From positions 1 to 13,276 of the forward strand of contig JAPKZM010000164.1 in NCBI GenBank assembly GCA_026393775.1: DNA of 13,276 nt, read 5' to 3'. The DNA comes from Candidatus Aminicenantota bacterium. Lineage in GTDB: Bacteria; Acidobacteriota; Aminicenantia; UBA2199. Shown piece by piece: positions 1 through 6,388 of the stretch. The notes beneath the pieces were generated by a model. That model was not told where the DNA came from. It saw nothing but the letters and a program-made list of their open reading frames with translations, and did no database searches. The position numbers were made by a program, and so were the translations under genes. Positions within the stretch are counted from its first letter, which is position 1. Every line of letters starts with the position of its first letter.

Positions 1-612
1 ATAAAGCTTAACAGCTTTTGTTGTATATTGGCTGCTATTCCCAGAATAGGTATAAATCCGGTAGTTGCTTCCTACCATCGGATTTCCTGAGATGTCGGCC
101 AGAGTGAGATTATAGGTAGTGTGATAGGGGTGCCCCATATCCGGTCCATTGACTTTATTTGTAACCCGAGCCAACATTTGGTTGGAAAGATTTTGGGCAT
201 TATTGCTGTCGTATTGAAGAATCCAGTCACCAATCTTAACAGAACTGCCTGTGCTGCTGACCGTAAGGACAGGTGCCGTATAGGCTAAATTTGTGGCATA
301 GTTATCGTTGGTATTGATAGTAGTTCCTTTCACCCAGCGGATATACCAGCTGGTTTGATCGATACCATCATAACCAGTAGTATTTAGAAGATTAACATCT
401 GAATAACCACTTAATGAGATTTTGGGGTTGTAATCGGGATGGTAAATAATTGAGCACATGGAACCGGTGCGGTCCTGGATAAGGATCACGTTGGATTTTC
501 CCTTGCCGCCTATGATCGTGGTGAAGAGCTTTTCGTCGTCCCAGGCCCGCAGGCCGATGACGATCAGCGCGCTGATGGCCAGAAACAAAACCAGTTTTTT
601 CATTTTTTTCAT
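1..612 (-). CDS. PilY1-like type IV pilus tip protein, N-terminal part (runs off the left edge)
   Basis: Translating the minus strand from the ATG at 612 gives 204 open codons to the window edge, so the gene is partial at its 3' end. AGGAG lies 6-9 nt before this ATG; a second ATG at 603 has no RBS of its own. The product has a Lys-rich start and a hydrophobic signal segment (KKLVLFLAISALIVIGL). Then comes NVILIQDRTGSM at about residues 41-52, which looks like the start of the von Willebrand A-like domain of PilY1 (usually DxSGSM). PilY1 is known as a pilus-tip adhesin and mechanosensor that works with minor pilins. Its place as last gene after fimT-pilV-pilW-pilX-like genes supports the call. 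The MIDAS-type motif reads D-R-T-G-S, with Thr for the usual Ser. Base use changes sharply near 460: GC-rich codons before it, AT-rich codons after. A different secreted vWA protein cannot be excluded. Confidence 0.75.
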   Translation of the reverse strand, partial: MKKMKKLVLFLAISALIVIGLRAWDDEKLFTTIIGGKGKSNVILIQDRTGSMCSIIYHPDYNPKISLSGYSDVNLLNTTGYDGIDQTSWYIRWVKGTTINTNDNYATNLAYTAPVLTVSSTGSSVKIGDWILQYDSNNAQNLSNQMLARVTNKVNGPDMGHPYHTTYNLTLADISGNPMVGSNYRIYTYSGNSSQYTTKAVKLY

Positions 613-625
613 TATCTCTCTCCTT

Positions 626-1108
626 TTAATAATCTCTGGGCACCAAGGTGGTCAACACGGTCTGCACTTGCTTGCGGATGCGATTTTTTGTAGTGAGGTT
701 GCTCTCAGCGGTGATGACCAGCGTCCAGGGCACGTTTTTCATATTCGTCTCGCTTTCCATTCCGGCCGCTTGGCCCGCCGACTGCGGCGGCATGAAACCC
801 TGGAAAGGTTTGACATTTTTCTTTGTCGGCAAAGCGTCGGACATGAGGCCTGTGCGAAAATAATTTTTGCCGATTTCCCCATCGAATATGACGTTCTCTG
901 GATGGGTGGAGTTTAGACGTATCTGTCTGATGCCGATCTGGATGCCGCTATCGGCGGCATAAAAGGCACTTTTATCCTTTAAAAAATTGCCCGTGGTGTT
1001 GATTTCCGAACTGCTCTGGGTCAGCGCCGATATCCCGATGAACGACAGGATGAGCAGGGCAATCAAAACCAGCAGCAGCGCCGAACCTTTGTTTTTAGTT
1101 GTTTTCAT
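626..1108 (-). CDS. PilX-like minor pilin
   Basis: This is a 160-aa prepilin-like protein. The N-terminus KNKGSALLLVLIALLILSF is followed by a region with SSEINTTGNFLKDKSAFYAADSG, shown here in pieces: TTGNF near residue 39 and AFYAADSG near residue 48. This matches the PilX N-terminal family, whose members start with a short basic leader, a hydrophobic helix lacking the usual Glu5, then a GN..D..AF.AAE.G-type motif. PilX is a minor pilin that with PilV, PilW, FimU/FimT and PilY1 forms the priming tip complex of type IV pili in the inner membrane. The start is the ATG at 1108: AGGAGG ends 6 nt before it, while the TTG at 1114 touches the RBS. It sits 13 nt upstream of the pilY1-like gene and 21 nt downstream of the pilW-like gene. 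Sequence beyond the N-terminal third is not diagnostic. Confidence 0.8.
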   Translation of the reverse strand: MKTTKNKGSALLLVLIALLILSFIGISALTQSSSEINTTGNFLKDKSAFYAADSGIQIGIRQIRLNSTHPENVIFDGEIGKNYFRTGLMSDALPTKKNVKPFQGFMPPQSAGQAAGMESETNMKNVPWTLVITAESNLTTKNRIRKQVQTVLTTLVPRDY

Positions 1109-1114
1109 AATCAA

Positions 1115-1120
1115 CCTCCT
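1115..1120 (-). promoter_or_regulatory. Ribosome binding site that fixes the pilX-like start
   Basis: The minus strand reads AGGAGG, then TTGATT, then ATG. The 6-nt spacing selects the ATG at 1108 over the TTG at 1114, which directly abuts the RBS. Confidence 0.75.
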
Positions 1121-1129
1121 GAATGAATA

Positions 1130-2254
1130 TTAATAATTATAATTGCGGATTAAAATTTCATATTGCATGTAGGTGTAATGATAGCGGCCCACCGGCAGCG
1201 TGGCGCCGGCGACGTCGCCCATGGCCGGCTTTTTGAAAACAATGCCGCTGCCCAGTTTTTTGTTTTTCTCTTCCTCGGTGCGCAGCAGCACGAAAATGCG
1301 CGCCGAAGCGATATTGCTATTGTAAAACTGGTTATAGAAATTCACGGTGCCGCCAGGGAAGGCATTGTTGCTGCCGGCCCAGATATCGGGCAAAATGGCG
1401 GGCGGGACAACCTTGGTGAGGTATTCGATCTGGATGTCCTCAATGTTGGGCAGGATCGGCGCGGCGCGGCTGCCCGTGATGGGACTGGTGCTGGCGAAAA
1501 TATCGGCAATATCTTCGCAATCGGTGGTCAGGGTCAGCGTGCGCGAGCCATCGCTTTCGCTGCGGGTCAGGAAGATATTGAAGTATTCCAGGCGCAGCAC
1601 CGGGCTGTCGATGGGATAATCGTTGACGTTGCCGAATACACCCAGCTGTTCATCACATTGGTCGTTATAGTGGGCGGTATTGAGCAGGCCCGAATAATAG
1701 GCGGCAGTTTGGCGGATGGTGAGCAGTGTGTCACCTAAATTCGGTTCCACAGTGACCTTGAACACGTAGTAGCCGTCTGGGCGCATGATCAAACCGAAAT
1801 CCCCCTCATGCCAGGCCACGCCAAGAACGGTAAGGGTGACAGGATCCGGAGGCAGATCGACCTTGGTGACATTGACTGTTGCGTCGCCCGGAGTGAAGAT
1901 TTGCGTAAGCCTGGTCAGGGCCAGGGGGTCGCCGGAAGCCAGGATGACGCCGTCGGGATAATCGTTATTGTTCAGAGGATAGACGCCATTGAAAGGAATA
2001 GTCGGGACGCCGAGCATCACGGGCGTTTGGGCCTGCGACAGCACCGAGCCGGAACTGCGAAAACCTTCAGAGAACATTTGCTCGATGACGCGCCCCCCCT
2101 GGTTCATGTCCAGCTTGCGGCCTTCGGTAAGATGGGTTCTCTGTTCGGCGACGATGATAGAAAAAATGGCGACCATGATGACCAGTATGACGGTCAGCGA
2201 TACCATCATTTCCACCAGCGTAAACCCCTGCTGCCGGAATTGCCGCGTGTTCAT
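1130..2254 (-). CDS. PilW-like minor pilin
   Basis: This 374-aa protein begins MNTRQFRQQGFTLVEMMVSL, a textbook class III prepilin leader: basic residues, the PilD cleavage site G|FTLVE with Glu5, then a hydrophobic helix to about residue 33. The motif GRKLDMNQGGRVI around residues 46-58 and the large size fit PilW, the long minor pilin of the tip-priming complex. The start ATG overlaps the stop of the pilV-like gene as ATGA (2251-2254), which implies translational coupling. A GAGG lies about 9 nt before the ATG. The remaining 300 residues form a divergent, beta-rich-looking globular region with no motif I can name. The family name rests mainly on leader, length and operon position; assignment as a type IV pilin-like protein is firm. 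Confidence 0.82.
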   Translation of the reverse strand: MNTRQFRQQGFTLVEMMVSLTVILVIMVAIFSIIVAEQRTHLTEGRKLDMNQGGRVIEQMFSEGFRSSGSVLSQAQTPVMLGVPTIPFNGVYPLNNNDYPDGVILASGDPLALTRLTQIFTPGDATVNVTKVDLPPDPVTLTVLGVAWHEGDFGLIMRPDGYYVFKVTVEPNLGDTLLTIRQTAAYYSGLLNTAHYNDQCDEQLGVFGNVNDYPIDSPVLRLEYFNIFLTRSESDGSRTLTLTTDCEDIADIFASTSPITGSRAAPILPNIEDIQIEYLTKVVPPAILPDIWAGSNNAFPGGTVNFYNQFYNSNIASARIFVLLRTEEEKNKKLGSGIVFKKPAMGDVAGATLPVGRYHYTYMQYEILIRNYNY

Positions 2255-2685
2255 GGCGCCACCCTCTGCGAAGCCAGTACAAGGGGAAAGGAATCGACAC
2301 CCTGGCTACGCCAGGTTATCGTTACCTGCAACGTGCTGACATTGGGATCATAGGTTACCAGCAAAACGCGTCTGAAGTCTTTATATTGGGGTATTGAACC
2401 GTATTCGGAGACCGGAAAAATGGTGACGCCATTGGGCGTGACCACCGAGTACGAGATACCGTCAAAGTATTGCAGGACATCATTATAATCGACGCGGCGC
2501 AGCATTTCCATGCTGCTTTCAGCCAGTTGCACCGCCTTGGTGTGGTGCTGGGCGTAGGAATTGGATTTAATGCCCAATGAGGTCATCGTCAGCACCCCGA
2601 TTACCAGGAAAGCGAAAAGCGATATAGCGATCAGTACTTCAATCAATGAAAATCCGCCCTTGTTATTTATAATCTTTTTCGACAC
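2251..2685 (-). CDS. PilV-like minor pilin, GTG start
   Basis: The protein is 144 aa if started at GTG 2685. It opens with a basic leader, VSKKIINNKGG, the cleavage motif G|FSLIEVLIA with Glu5, and a hydrophobic helix (SLFAFLVIGVLTMTSLG). The later motif KAVQLAESSMEMLR resembles the LA...E.LR element typical of PilV/PilV-like minor pilins. The ATG at 2697 is an unlikely start because the ribosome binding site GGAGG lies inside its second codon; GGAGG to GTG spacing is 5 nt. The 5' end overlaps the fimT-like gene by 23 nt and the 3' end overlaps the pilW-like gene by ATGA. Role by family: type IV pilus tip/priming complex in the inner membrane. A type II secretion pseudopilin (GspI-like) is the alternative, made less likely by the PilX/PilY1 neighbours. 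Confidence 0.8.
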   Translation of the reverse strand: MSKKIINNKGGFSLIEVLIAISLFAFLVIGVLTMTSLGIKSNSYAQHHTKAVQLAESSMEMLRRVDYNDVLQYFDGISYSVVTPNGVTIFPVSEYGSIPQYKDFRRVLLVTYDPNVSTLQVTITWRSQGVDSFPLVLASQRVAP

Positions 2686-3133
2686 GTAAGCCTCCATACG
2701 GATAAATGGTTATGGTCATGGTATCAAAATAGGCGCCCCGGGGAGCGCTCAGGGTGATCGTCTGCAAGCCGGCGATCTTCAGGCTGGCCGGATCGAGGAT
2801 GAAACCGCTGGGGTTGATCAGGAAATTGGCGGTGACGGTGGCGGCTATTTTTTCAGGGAAATCCTCTTTTCTTAGGGTTTCCCAGATGCCGATGTTGTCC
2901 CGGTAGTAGGTATAGCTTTTCTGCAGGATTTCAATGCGCATCGATGCGTTCTCGCGCGCCGCCCGCTGCCGGGCCTGGTAATAGGTGGAGGTGATCTCCC
3001 TGGCCAAGTCGCGCAGCGACCAGCGGTCCTTGTTGCGGGTGGTGAAACTGGCCGTCATGGCGACGATCGTTCCAATCAAGATCAATACAAGAAGCAGTTC
3101 GATAAGAGAGAATCCGCTTTTGTTTTTTCGCAT
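2663..3133 (-). CDS. FimT/GspH-like prepilin, first gene of the minor-pilin operon
   Basis: This 156-aa protein starts MRKNKSGFSLIELLLVLILI: a six-residue basic leader, cleavage site G|FSLIE with Glu5, then a hydrophobic helix. DLAREITSTYYQARQRAARE near residues 38-57 matches the L...l..AR..A...n element of GspH/FimT/FimU pseudopilins, and ends of such proteins carry a short beta-rich domain like the one here. FimT/FimU couples the minor-pilin tip to the major pilin and, in some species, binds DNA during uptake. It is the first gene of the operon and follows a promoter at 3236-3264. AGGAG lies 11 nt before the ATG, longer than usual, and no better start exists. It overlaps the next gene by 23 nt. 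FimU and GspH are equally possible names. Confidence 0.8.
   Translation of the reverse strand: MRKNKSGFSLIELLLVLILIGTIVAMTASFTTRNKDRWSLRDLAREITSTYYQARQRAARENASMRIEILQKSYTYYRDNIGIWETLRKEDFPEKIAATVTANFLINPSGFILDPASLKIAGLQTITLSAPRGAYFDTMTITIYPYGGLRVEKDYK
2691..2695 (-). promoter_or_regulatory. Ribosome binding site that selects the GTG start of the pilV-like gene
   Basis: GGAGG on the minus strand lies 5 nt before GTG 2685. The same five bases sit at codons 1-2 of the alternative ATG 2697, so that ATG would begin inside the ribosome binding site. Confidence 0.7.
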
Positions 3134-3159
3134 TAGGTTTGACGCTCCTATTTAACTAA

Positions 3160-3209
3160 GCATTTTCAATGCCAAGGGTCAGTTGCCGCTTGCATAGGCA
3201 GAAACCCTT
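3160..3209 (-). other. Structured 5' leader of the minor-pilin operon (two hairpins)
   Basis: On the minus strand a first stem pairs AAGGGT (3209-3204) with ACCCTT (3179-3174). Nested in it, TGCC (3200-3197) pairs with GGCA (3187-3184). A second hairpin, GCATT-GAA-AATGC, occupies 3172-3160 and ends about 10 nt before the RBS. Just upstream, CATGACAAAG and CATGACGCAAAG form an imperfect direct repeat. The arrangement resembles a cis-regulatory RNA leader, but I cannot match it to a known riboswitch. The pairings are read from the sequence; any regulatory role is inference. Confidence 0.35.
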
Positions 3210-3235
3210 TGCGTCATGCTTTGTCATGGGTAATT

Positions 3236-3264
3236 AATATACACATATGGTTTTCAATCGTCAA
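3236..3264 (-). promoter_or_regulatory. Sigma70-type promoter of the minor-pilin operon
   Basis: The minus strand has TTGACG (3264-3259), a 17-nt spacer, and TATATT (3241-3236). Both boxes are near consensus with ideal spacing. The predicted start near 3229 gives a leader of about 95 nt before the fimT-like ATG. No terminator was seen between the upstream gene block and this promoter, so read-through is also possible. Confidence 0.6.
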
Positions 3265-3273
3265 CTAAGCCCG

Positions 3274-3290
3274 ATTTAGTATTATTAAAT
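3274..3290. promoter_or_regulatory. 17-bp near-palindrome upstream of the pilin promoter
   Basis: ATTTAGTATTATTAAAT has two 8-bp arms around one central base with a single arm mismatch. It ends 9 bp upstream of the -35 box. Its position and symmetry suit an activator site or AT-rich UP-type element; the binding factor is unknown. Confidence 0.3.
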
Positions 3291-3345
3291 GCTTGACATG
3301 CATCAGAGCCTATCCCTCCCCTTTCTCCCACTTTTCAGCCCGACT

Positions 3346-3453
3346 TTATTTATTTTTTTTATTGAAAAAAAGAAATATGGCCAGGAAGAAAAGCAGGATG
3401 ATTAAAAGGGCGGCGAAAAGCTTGTAAAAAACAATGTTGCGCAGGATCTCCAT
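3346..3453 (-). CDS. Small single-pass membrane protein, 35 aa
   Basis: A short open frame begins at ATG 3453, 12 nt after the stop of the zinc-ribbon protein, and ends at TAA 3346. The product starts MEILRNIVFYKLFAALLIIL, continues as an unbroken hydrophobic stretch to about residue 30, and ends in NKKNK. This is one transmembrane helix with a charged C-terminal tail. Codons in the first two thirds favour C/G at position 3 (ATC, CTG, CGC, AAC, TTC, GCC), like the genes around it, which argues for real coding. The RBS is weak (AGGG nearly touching the ATG), so translation would probably depend on coupling to the upstream gene. Function unknown. It may partner the zinc-ribbon membrane protein upstream. 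Confidence 0.5.
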   Translation of the reverse strand: MEILRNIVFYKLFAALLIILLFFLAIFLFFNKKNK

Positions 3454-3465
3454 CACCCTGGCGCT

Positions 3466-4200
3466 TCAGGTTTTTATCTTGAAACGCAGGCCGCCGAAAA
3501 CGTAGGCGATCAGGTTGAAAAGCAAGCCGCAGGCCGCGGCCAGAACAGCAAAGACCAGGAAACCGAAAATGCCGCCCAGGCCGCCGAAAAACAATCCACC
3601 CTGGATTTTGCCCTGCATTTCCTGGAGCATCATCGGGAATTGGAATATCAGGTCGCCGAAAATCTTCAGGATGCCGAAAGTGGCGCCAACGATCACCCCG
3701 GCCACCAGGCCGAGCCCTCCGAAAAAAAAGATCAGCGAAGGAATGCTCGCCGCCTTGATCAGCAATTGGCCTTCGGGAAGCTTGCGCGCCGAAGATTTCG
3801 TCGTTCCTTTTTGCTGGCCGCCGCAAAAATTGCAATACAGGTCATACTTCTCGATGCGCGACTGGCAGAATTTGCACAACAGCTTCGGCTCGGATTCGCC
3901 TCTTGCCTCCTCCTCGCGGGCCGGGGGCATTTCCTGCCCCCTGGGGGGCTGAGGCTCCGCTTGAACCAGCGGCGTCGTCTCCGCCTGGCGGTACGGATTG
4001 CCGGTCTTCCAAGCGCTGCCGTCATAAACGTACCAGCCGCCGGTCTTGTTGCCGATCATCCAATAGCGGTTGTCATCGTCGCGGATCATCACTTTCTTCA
4101 GTTCGGACTTGATGTCGTCGCCGTTGATCTCGCCGGCATCAAGCTTGGCTTTCAGGTCCTGGTAGATATCCTCAATTTCCTTTAATCTTTTGACGTCCAT
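3466..4200 (-). CDS. Zinc-ribbon membrane protein of unknown function
   Basis: This 244-aa protein has three visible parts. Residues 1-35 are charged and helical. Residues 39-65 carry a tryptophan/tyrosine-rich motif (RDDDNRYWMIGNKTGGWYVY, then DGSAW) that recurs in bacterial zinc-ribbon membrane proteins. After a Pro/Glu-rich linker, Cys109, Cys112, Cys123 and Cys126 form a CxxC-x10-CxxC zinc ribbon. From about 152 on it is membrane-embedded, with glycine-rich hydrophobic segments near 153-181 and 203-236 (two to four helices). GGAGG lies 8 nt before the ATG. Its first 29 nt overlap the end of folC, so the two are co-translated. The fold suggests a soluble sensor or binding head tethered to the inner membrane. 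No enzymatic motif is visible and I cannot name a function. Confidence 0.75.
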   Translation of the reverse strand: MDVKRLKEIEDIYQDLKAKLDAGEINGDDIKSELKKVMIRDDDNRYWMIGNKTGGWYVYDGSAWKTGNPYRQAETTPLVQAEPQPPRGQEMPPAREEEARGESEPKLLCKFCQSRIEKYDLYCNFCGGQQKGTTKSSARKLPEGQLLIKAASIPSLIFFFGGLGLVAGVIVGATFGILKIFGDLIFQFPMMLQEMQGKIQGGLFFGGLGGIFGFLVFAVLAAACGLLFNLIAYVFGGLRFKIKT

Positions 4201-5485
4201 ACTTTTTTCCTCCGCAGGCGACGGTTCTCAGCGCACCGGCCAGATACAGGGAACCGCATACAATTATAGTTCTTTTTAATTTTTTTGCAATGGCCAGGGC
4301 TTTGGCCAGATCCCTCTCGACCCGGCAATTCGTCCCCTTGAAGAAGGGAAGCAACTTTTCCGGGGGCAAGGCCCTGGGGTTGGGCGGAGCGCTCAGGATG
4401 ACATTCGCGGCCAGCGGCGCCAGCTGCCGGGCCATGCCCCGGTAATGCTTGTCGCCCAGTACGCCGAAAATCAAGGTGACGGCCTGGATGTTTTCTTCGC
4501 GCAGGAAATCGGTCAACACCCGGACGCCGTCCGAATTGTGGCTGCCATCGATGATCACGGGCGGGCGCTTTGACAGGAGTTCGAGGCGCCCAGGGATGAA
4601 CATGGCGCGGATGCCGCGGCGGATGGCCGCTGTTGGTATTTTCCAACCCAGCCCTTGCAGCACGTCGGCGGTCTTGACGGCCACGGCGGCATTGACGGTC
4701 TGGTGCCGGCCCTTGAGATAGACCTGGAATTCATAGCGATGGCCGCCGGCGTCGTAGTGGCACAGATAGCTTGGGCCATTCTTTTCGCAGCGCAGCGACT
4801 GCGCGCCGGCGAAAACCAGGTGCAAGGGCGACTTTTTCCTCCGCGCCTCCCGGGCGATGACGCGCCCGGCAAAGGATGAGTGCGGGCAACCGCTGACCAG
4901 CGGAACGTTTTTTTTGCACACGCCCGCCTTTTCCCTGGCGATGGCGGCCAGGGTCTTGCCCAAAATCTGGGTATGATCCTTGGCGATGTTGGTAATGACC
5001 GCTACTTCGGGGACGACCGTACTGGTGGCGTCGAGGCGTCCGCCCAGACCGACTTCCAGAACCGCCCAATCGGCCCGGGAGCGGCAAAAGTGAACCAAGG
5101 CGGCCAGGAAAAGAGTTTCAAAAAAAGTCGGTCCCTGGGCGATCACCCGGCGGCGCAGCAATCCGCGGACAATGCCGTCGACGACGGTGATGGCGCGGGC
5201 AAAATGCTTTTGCGTGATCATCCGGCCGTTGAGGCAGATCCTTTCCCGCACATCCTGCAGATGGGGGGAAGTGAAAAGCCCGACCCGCCAGCCGGCGCTG
5301 CGCAAGATGGCGGCGATGAAGTGGGAAGTCGAACCCTTGCCGTTGGTTCCGGCAACCTGAACGTATTTTACCGATTCGACGGGGAAGGGCAGATGGGCGA
5401 TGATCAGCCCGATGGTATGCAGGGATAACTTTGAATTTTCACCCTGAAGTTTTTCTAAATACTCCCCTATCGCGGCATAGTGCAT
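4172..5485 (-). CDS. folC: Bifunctional folylpolyglutamate synthase / dihydrofolate synthase
   Basis: FolC joins glutamate to dihydropteroate and extends folate polyglutamate tails using ATP, in the cytoplasm. The 437-aa length is typical. Visible Mur-ligase-type motifs in order: P-loop GTNGKGS (46-52), TSPHL (72-76) with ERICLNG, TFFE near 120, EVGLGGRLDATS near 144-155 (substrate/metal site), ITNIAKDHTQILG with REKAGV (usual SIGLDH...EKAG), and in the C-terminal domain IDGSHNSDG (usual DGAHNPDG). The ATG at 5485 gives the standard N-terminus (MHYAAIGEYLEKL). The RBS is weak. It follows the 77-aa coiled-coil gene by 24 nt and overlaps the zinc-ribbon gene by 29 nt. Whether both activities are present cannot be told from sequence alone. 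Confidence 0.93.
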   Translation of the reverse strand: MHYAAIGEYLEKLQGENSKLSLHTIGLIIAHLPFPVESVKYVQVAGTNGKGSTSHFIAAILRSAGWRVGLFTSPHLQDVRERICLNGRMITQKHFARAITVVDGIVRGLLRRRVIAQGPTFFETLFLAALVHFCRSRADWAVLEVGLGGRLDATSTVVPEVAVITNIAKDHTQILGKTLAAIAREKAGVCKKNVPLVSGCPHSSFAGRVIAREARRKKSPLHLVFAGAQSLRCEKNGPSYLCHYDAGGHRYEFQVYLKGRHQTVNAAVAVKTADVLQGLGWKIPTAAIRRGIRAMFIPGRLELLSKRPPVIIDGSHNSDGVRVLTDFLREENIQAVTLIFGVLGDKHYRGMARQLAPLAANVILSAPPNPRALPPEKLLPFFKGTNCRVERDLAKALAIAKKLKRTIIVCGSLYLAGALRTVACGGKKYGRQKIKGN

Positions 5486-5509
5486 GGACCCAAGTTCAAA
5501 AGCAGAGGC

Positions 5510-5743
5510 TTAATTCTGGGGAGCGGGTTCGCCTTCTTCGAAGTCGTTCTTAACGCCCAAAATGGAGCAGGCGCCGTCATAGATCAGCCGCGTCGCTTTT
5601 TTCTGTTCCTGCAGCTGGCTGATCACGTCTTTTACCCGGGCCAGCTCTTCTTCGATGCGGGCGTCGATTATCTCAATCTGCTTCTTTGCTTCCCGGAGCG
5701 TGGATTCGTAAAAGGCCTCGGCTTCGACTTTAAGTTTTTTCAT
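5510..5743 (-). CDS. Small coiled-coil protein of unknown function, 77 aa
   Basis: The gene has a strong RBS (GAGGAG, about 5 nt before ATG 5743) and lies 12 nt after the TonB-like segment and 24 nt before folC, so it belongs to the same transcript. Residues 1-50 are almost all helix-forming and charged (EAEAFYESTLREAKKQIEII, then RIEEELARVKDVISQLQEQK), consistent with one long coiled coil. A short hydrophobic patch (RLIYDGACSILGV) and an acidic, Pro-containing tail follow. There is no signal peptide, membrane helix or catalytic motif. A structural or adaptor role beside the coiled-coil TonB-like protein is possible. I do not recognise the family. Confidence 0.7.
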   Translation of the reverse strand: MKKLKVEAEAFYESTLREAKKQIEIIDARIEEELARVKDVISQLQEQKKATRLIYDGACSILGVKNDFEEGEPAPQN

Positions 5744-5755
5744 GAGTTCTCCTCG

Positions 5756-6388
5756 TTATTTTTTTATTATTAGCGGAACGCTCTTCCAAACTTTTACCCG
5801 CACGCCATTCTTCATGGCCGGCGTATATTTCCAGGTCTCGATGGTGGCCAGCAAAAGGGAGTTCAATTGGCTGTTGCTGGTTTTCTTCATCAACCGCGCC
5901 ACCTCCACGTCCCCATTTTGATTGATCAGGATATTGAACAAAATGCTTTGATTGGCCATGATGCTGGCCATGATCGCCGAAGGAATGATCGGATCCGGCT
6001 TGGAGATGGGCTGCGGCTCCCTGTCGACGTCGGTGATGGGGACCACATCGCCTTCTTTGACCCGTTTGCGTTCCAGCTCCTTCAATTCCGCGGCTTTTTT
6101 CAAGTCCTGCGCCTCTTTGGCCAGACGGTCGGCTTCCTCTTGCTTCTTGCGTGCTTCCTCCCCTTGCAACCGGTCCAACTCATCTTGCTTCAGGCGGTCC
6201 GCCTCCTCTTTTTTCAAGCGCTCGATTTCGGCCTGCTTGGCGCGTTTCTCATCCTGCTGTTTTTTCTTCAGCGCGTCAGCGTCCGCGGCGGCGGCAGCTT
6301 CCTGCAACTGTCTTTGCAGAGCTTCTTCCTTCAGCTTCAGTTCCTCGAGGGCTTTCACCTGCGGATCGACGGCCGGCGGCGGCTGCAC
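5756..6388 (-). CDS. Coiled-coil and TonB-like C-terminal segment, probably the C-terminal part of the upstream kinase
   Basis: The frame encodes a long Lys/Glu/Ala-rich coiled coil (to about residue 112 from GTG 6388) of the TolA type. After a Pro-rich hinge comes a TonB/AgmX-like C-terminal domain: ILFNILINQNGDVEVARLMK, then LLLATIETWKYTPAMKNGV, which fits the family pattern f.I...G.v..a.v..sS...ld..al.....W.f.Pa..nG. The GTG at 6388 has no RBS and falls inside the kinase frame. Upstream of it the same frame stays coding-like back to 6445 (KKPAAVEPAVVEKTT), where it meets the kinase at an A-rich run. So this is most likely the tail of one kinase polypeptide, reached by frameshifting or split by an indel. 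There is no transmembrane anchor in either part, unlike classical TonB. Confidence 0.7.
   Translation of the reverse strand: MQPPPAVDPQVKALEELKLKEEALQRQLQEAAAAADADALKKKQQDEKRAKQAEIERLKKEEADRLKQDELDRLQGEEARKKQEEADRLAKEAQDLKKAAELKELERKRVKEGDVVPITDVDREPQPISKPDPIIPSAIMASIMANQSILFNILINQNGDVEVARLMKKTSNSQLNSLLLATIETWKYTPAMKNGVRVKVWKSVPLIIKK

Noticed and set aside
3158..3175. Sigma54-like promoter (TTGGCAT...TGCTT, GG-N10-GC) on the minus strand before the fimT-like gene
   Set aside because: The predicted start would fall on the RBS itself, leaving a 15-nt leader, and the same bases form a simple hairpin. The sigma70-type promoter upstream is a better fit.
3174..3230. Possible GEMM/cyclic di-GMP riboswitch in the minor-pilin leader
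   Set aside because: GACGCAAAG is present, but the GCAAACC...GAAA...GG hairpin and the conserved 3' half are absent. It is kept only as an unexplained structured leader.
3293..3298. TTGACA on the plus strand in the pilin intergenic region
   Set aside because: No -10 lies at 15-19 nt and no plus-strand gene follows.
3341..3372. T-rich plus-strand tract as a terminator
   Set aside because: It has no GC-rich stem before it and is the 3' end of the small membrane ORF read on the other strand.
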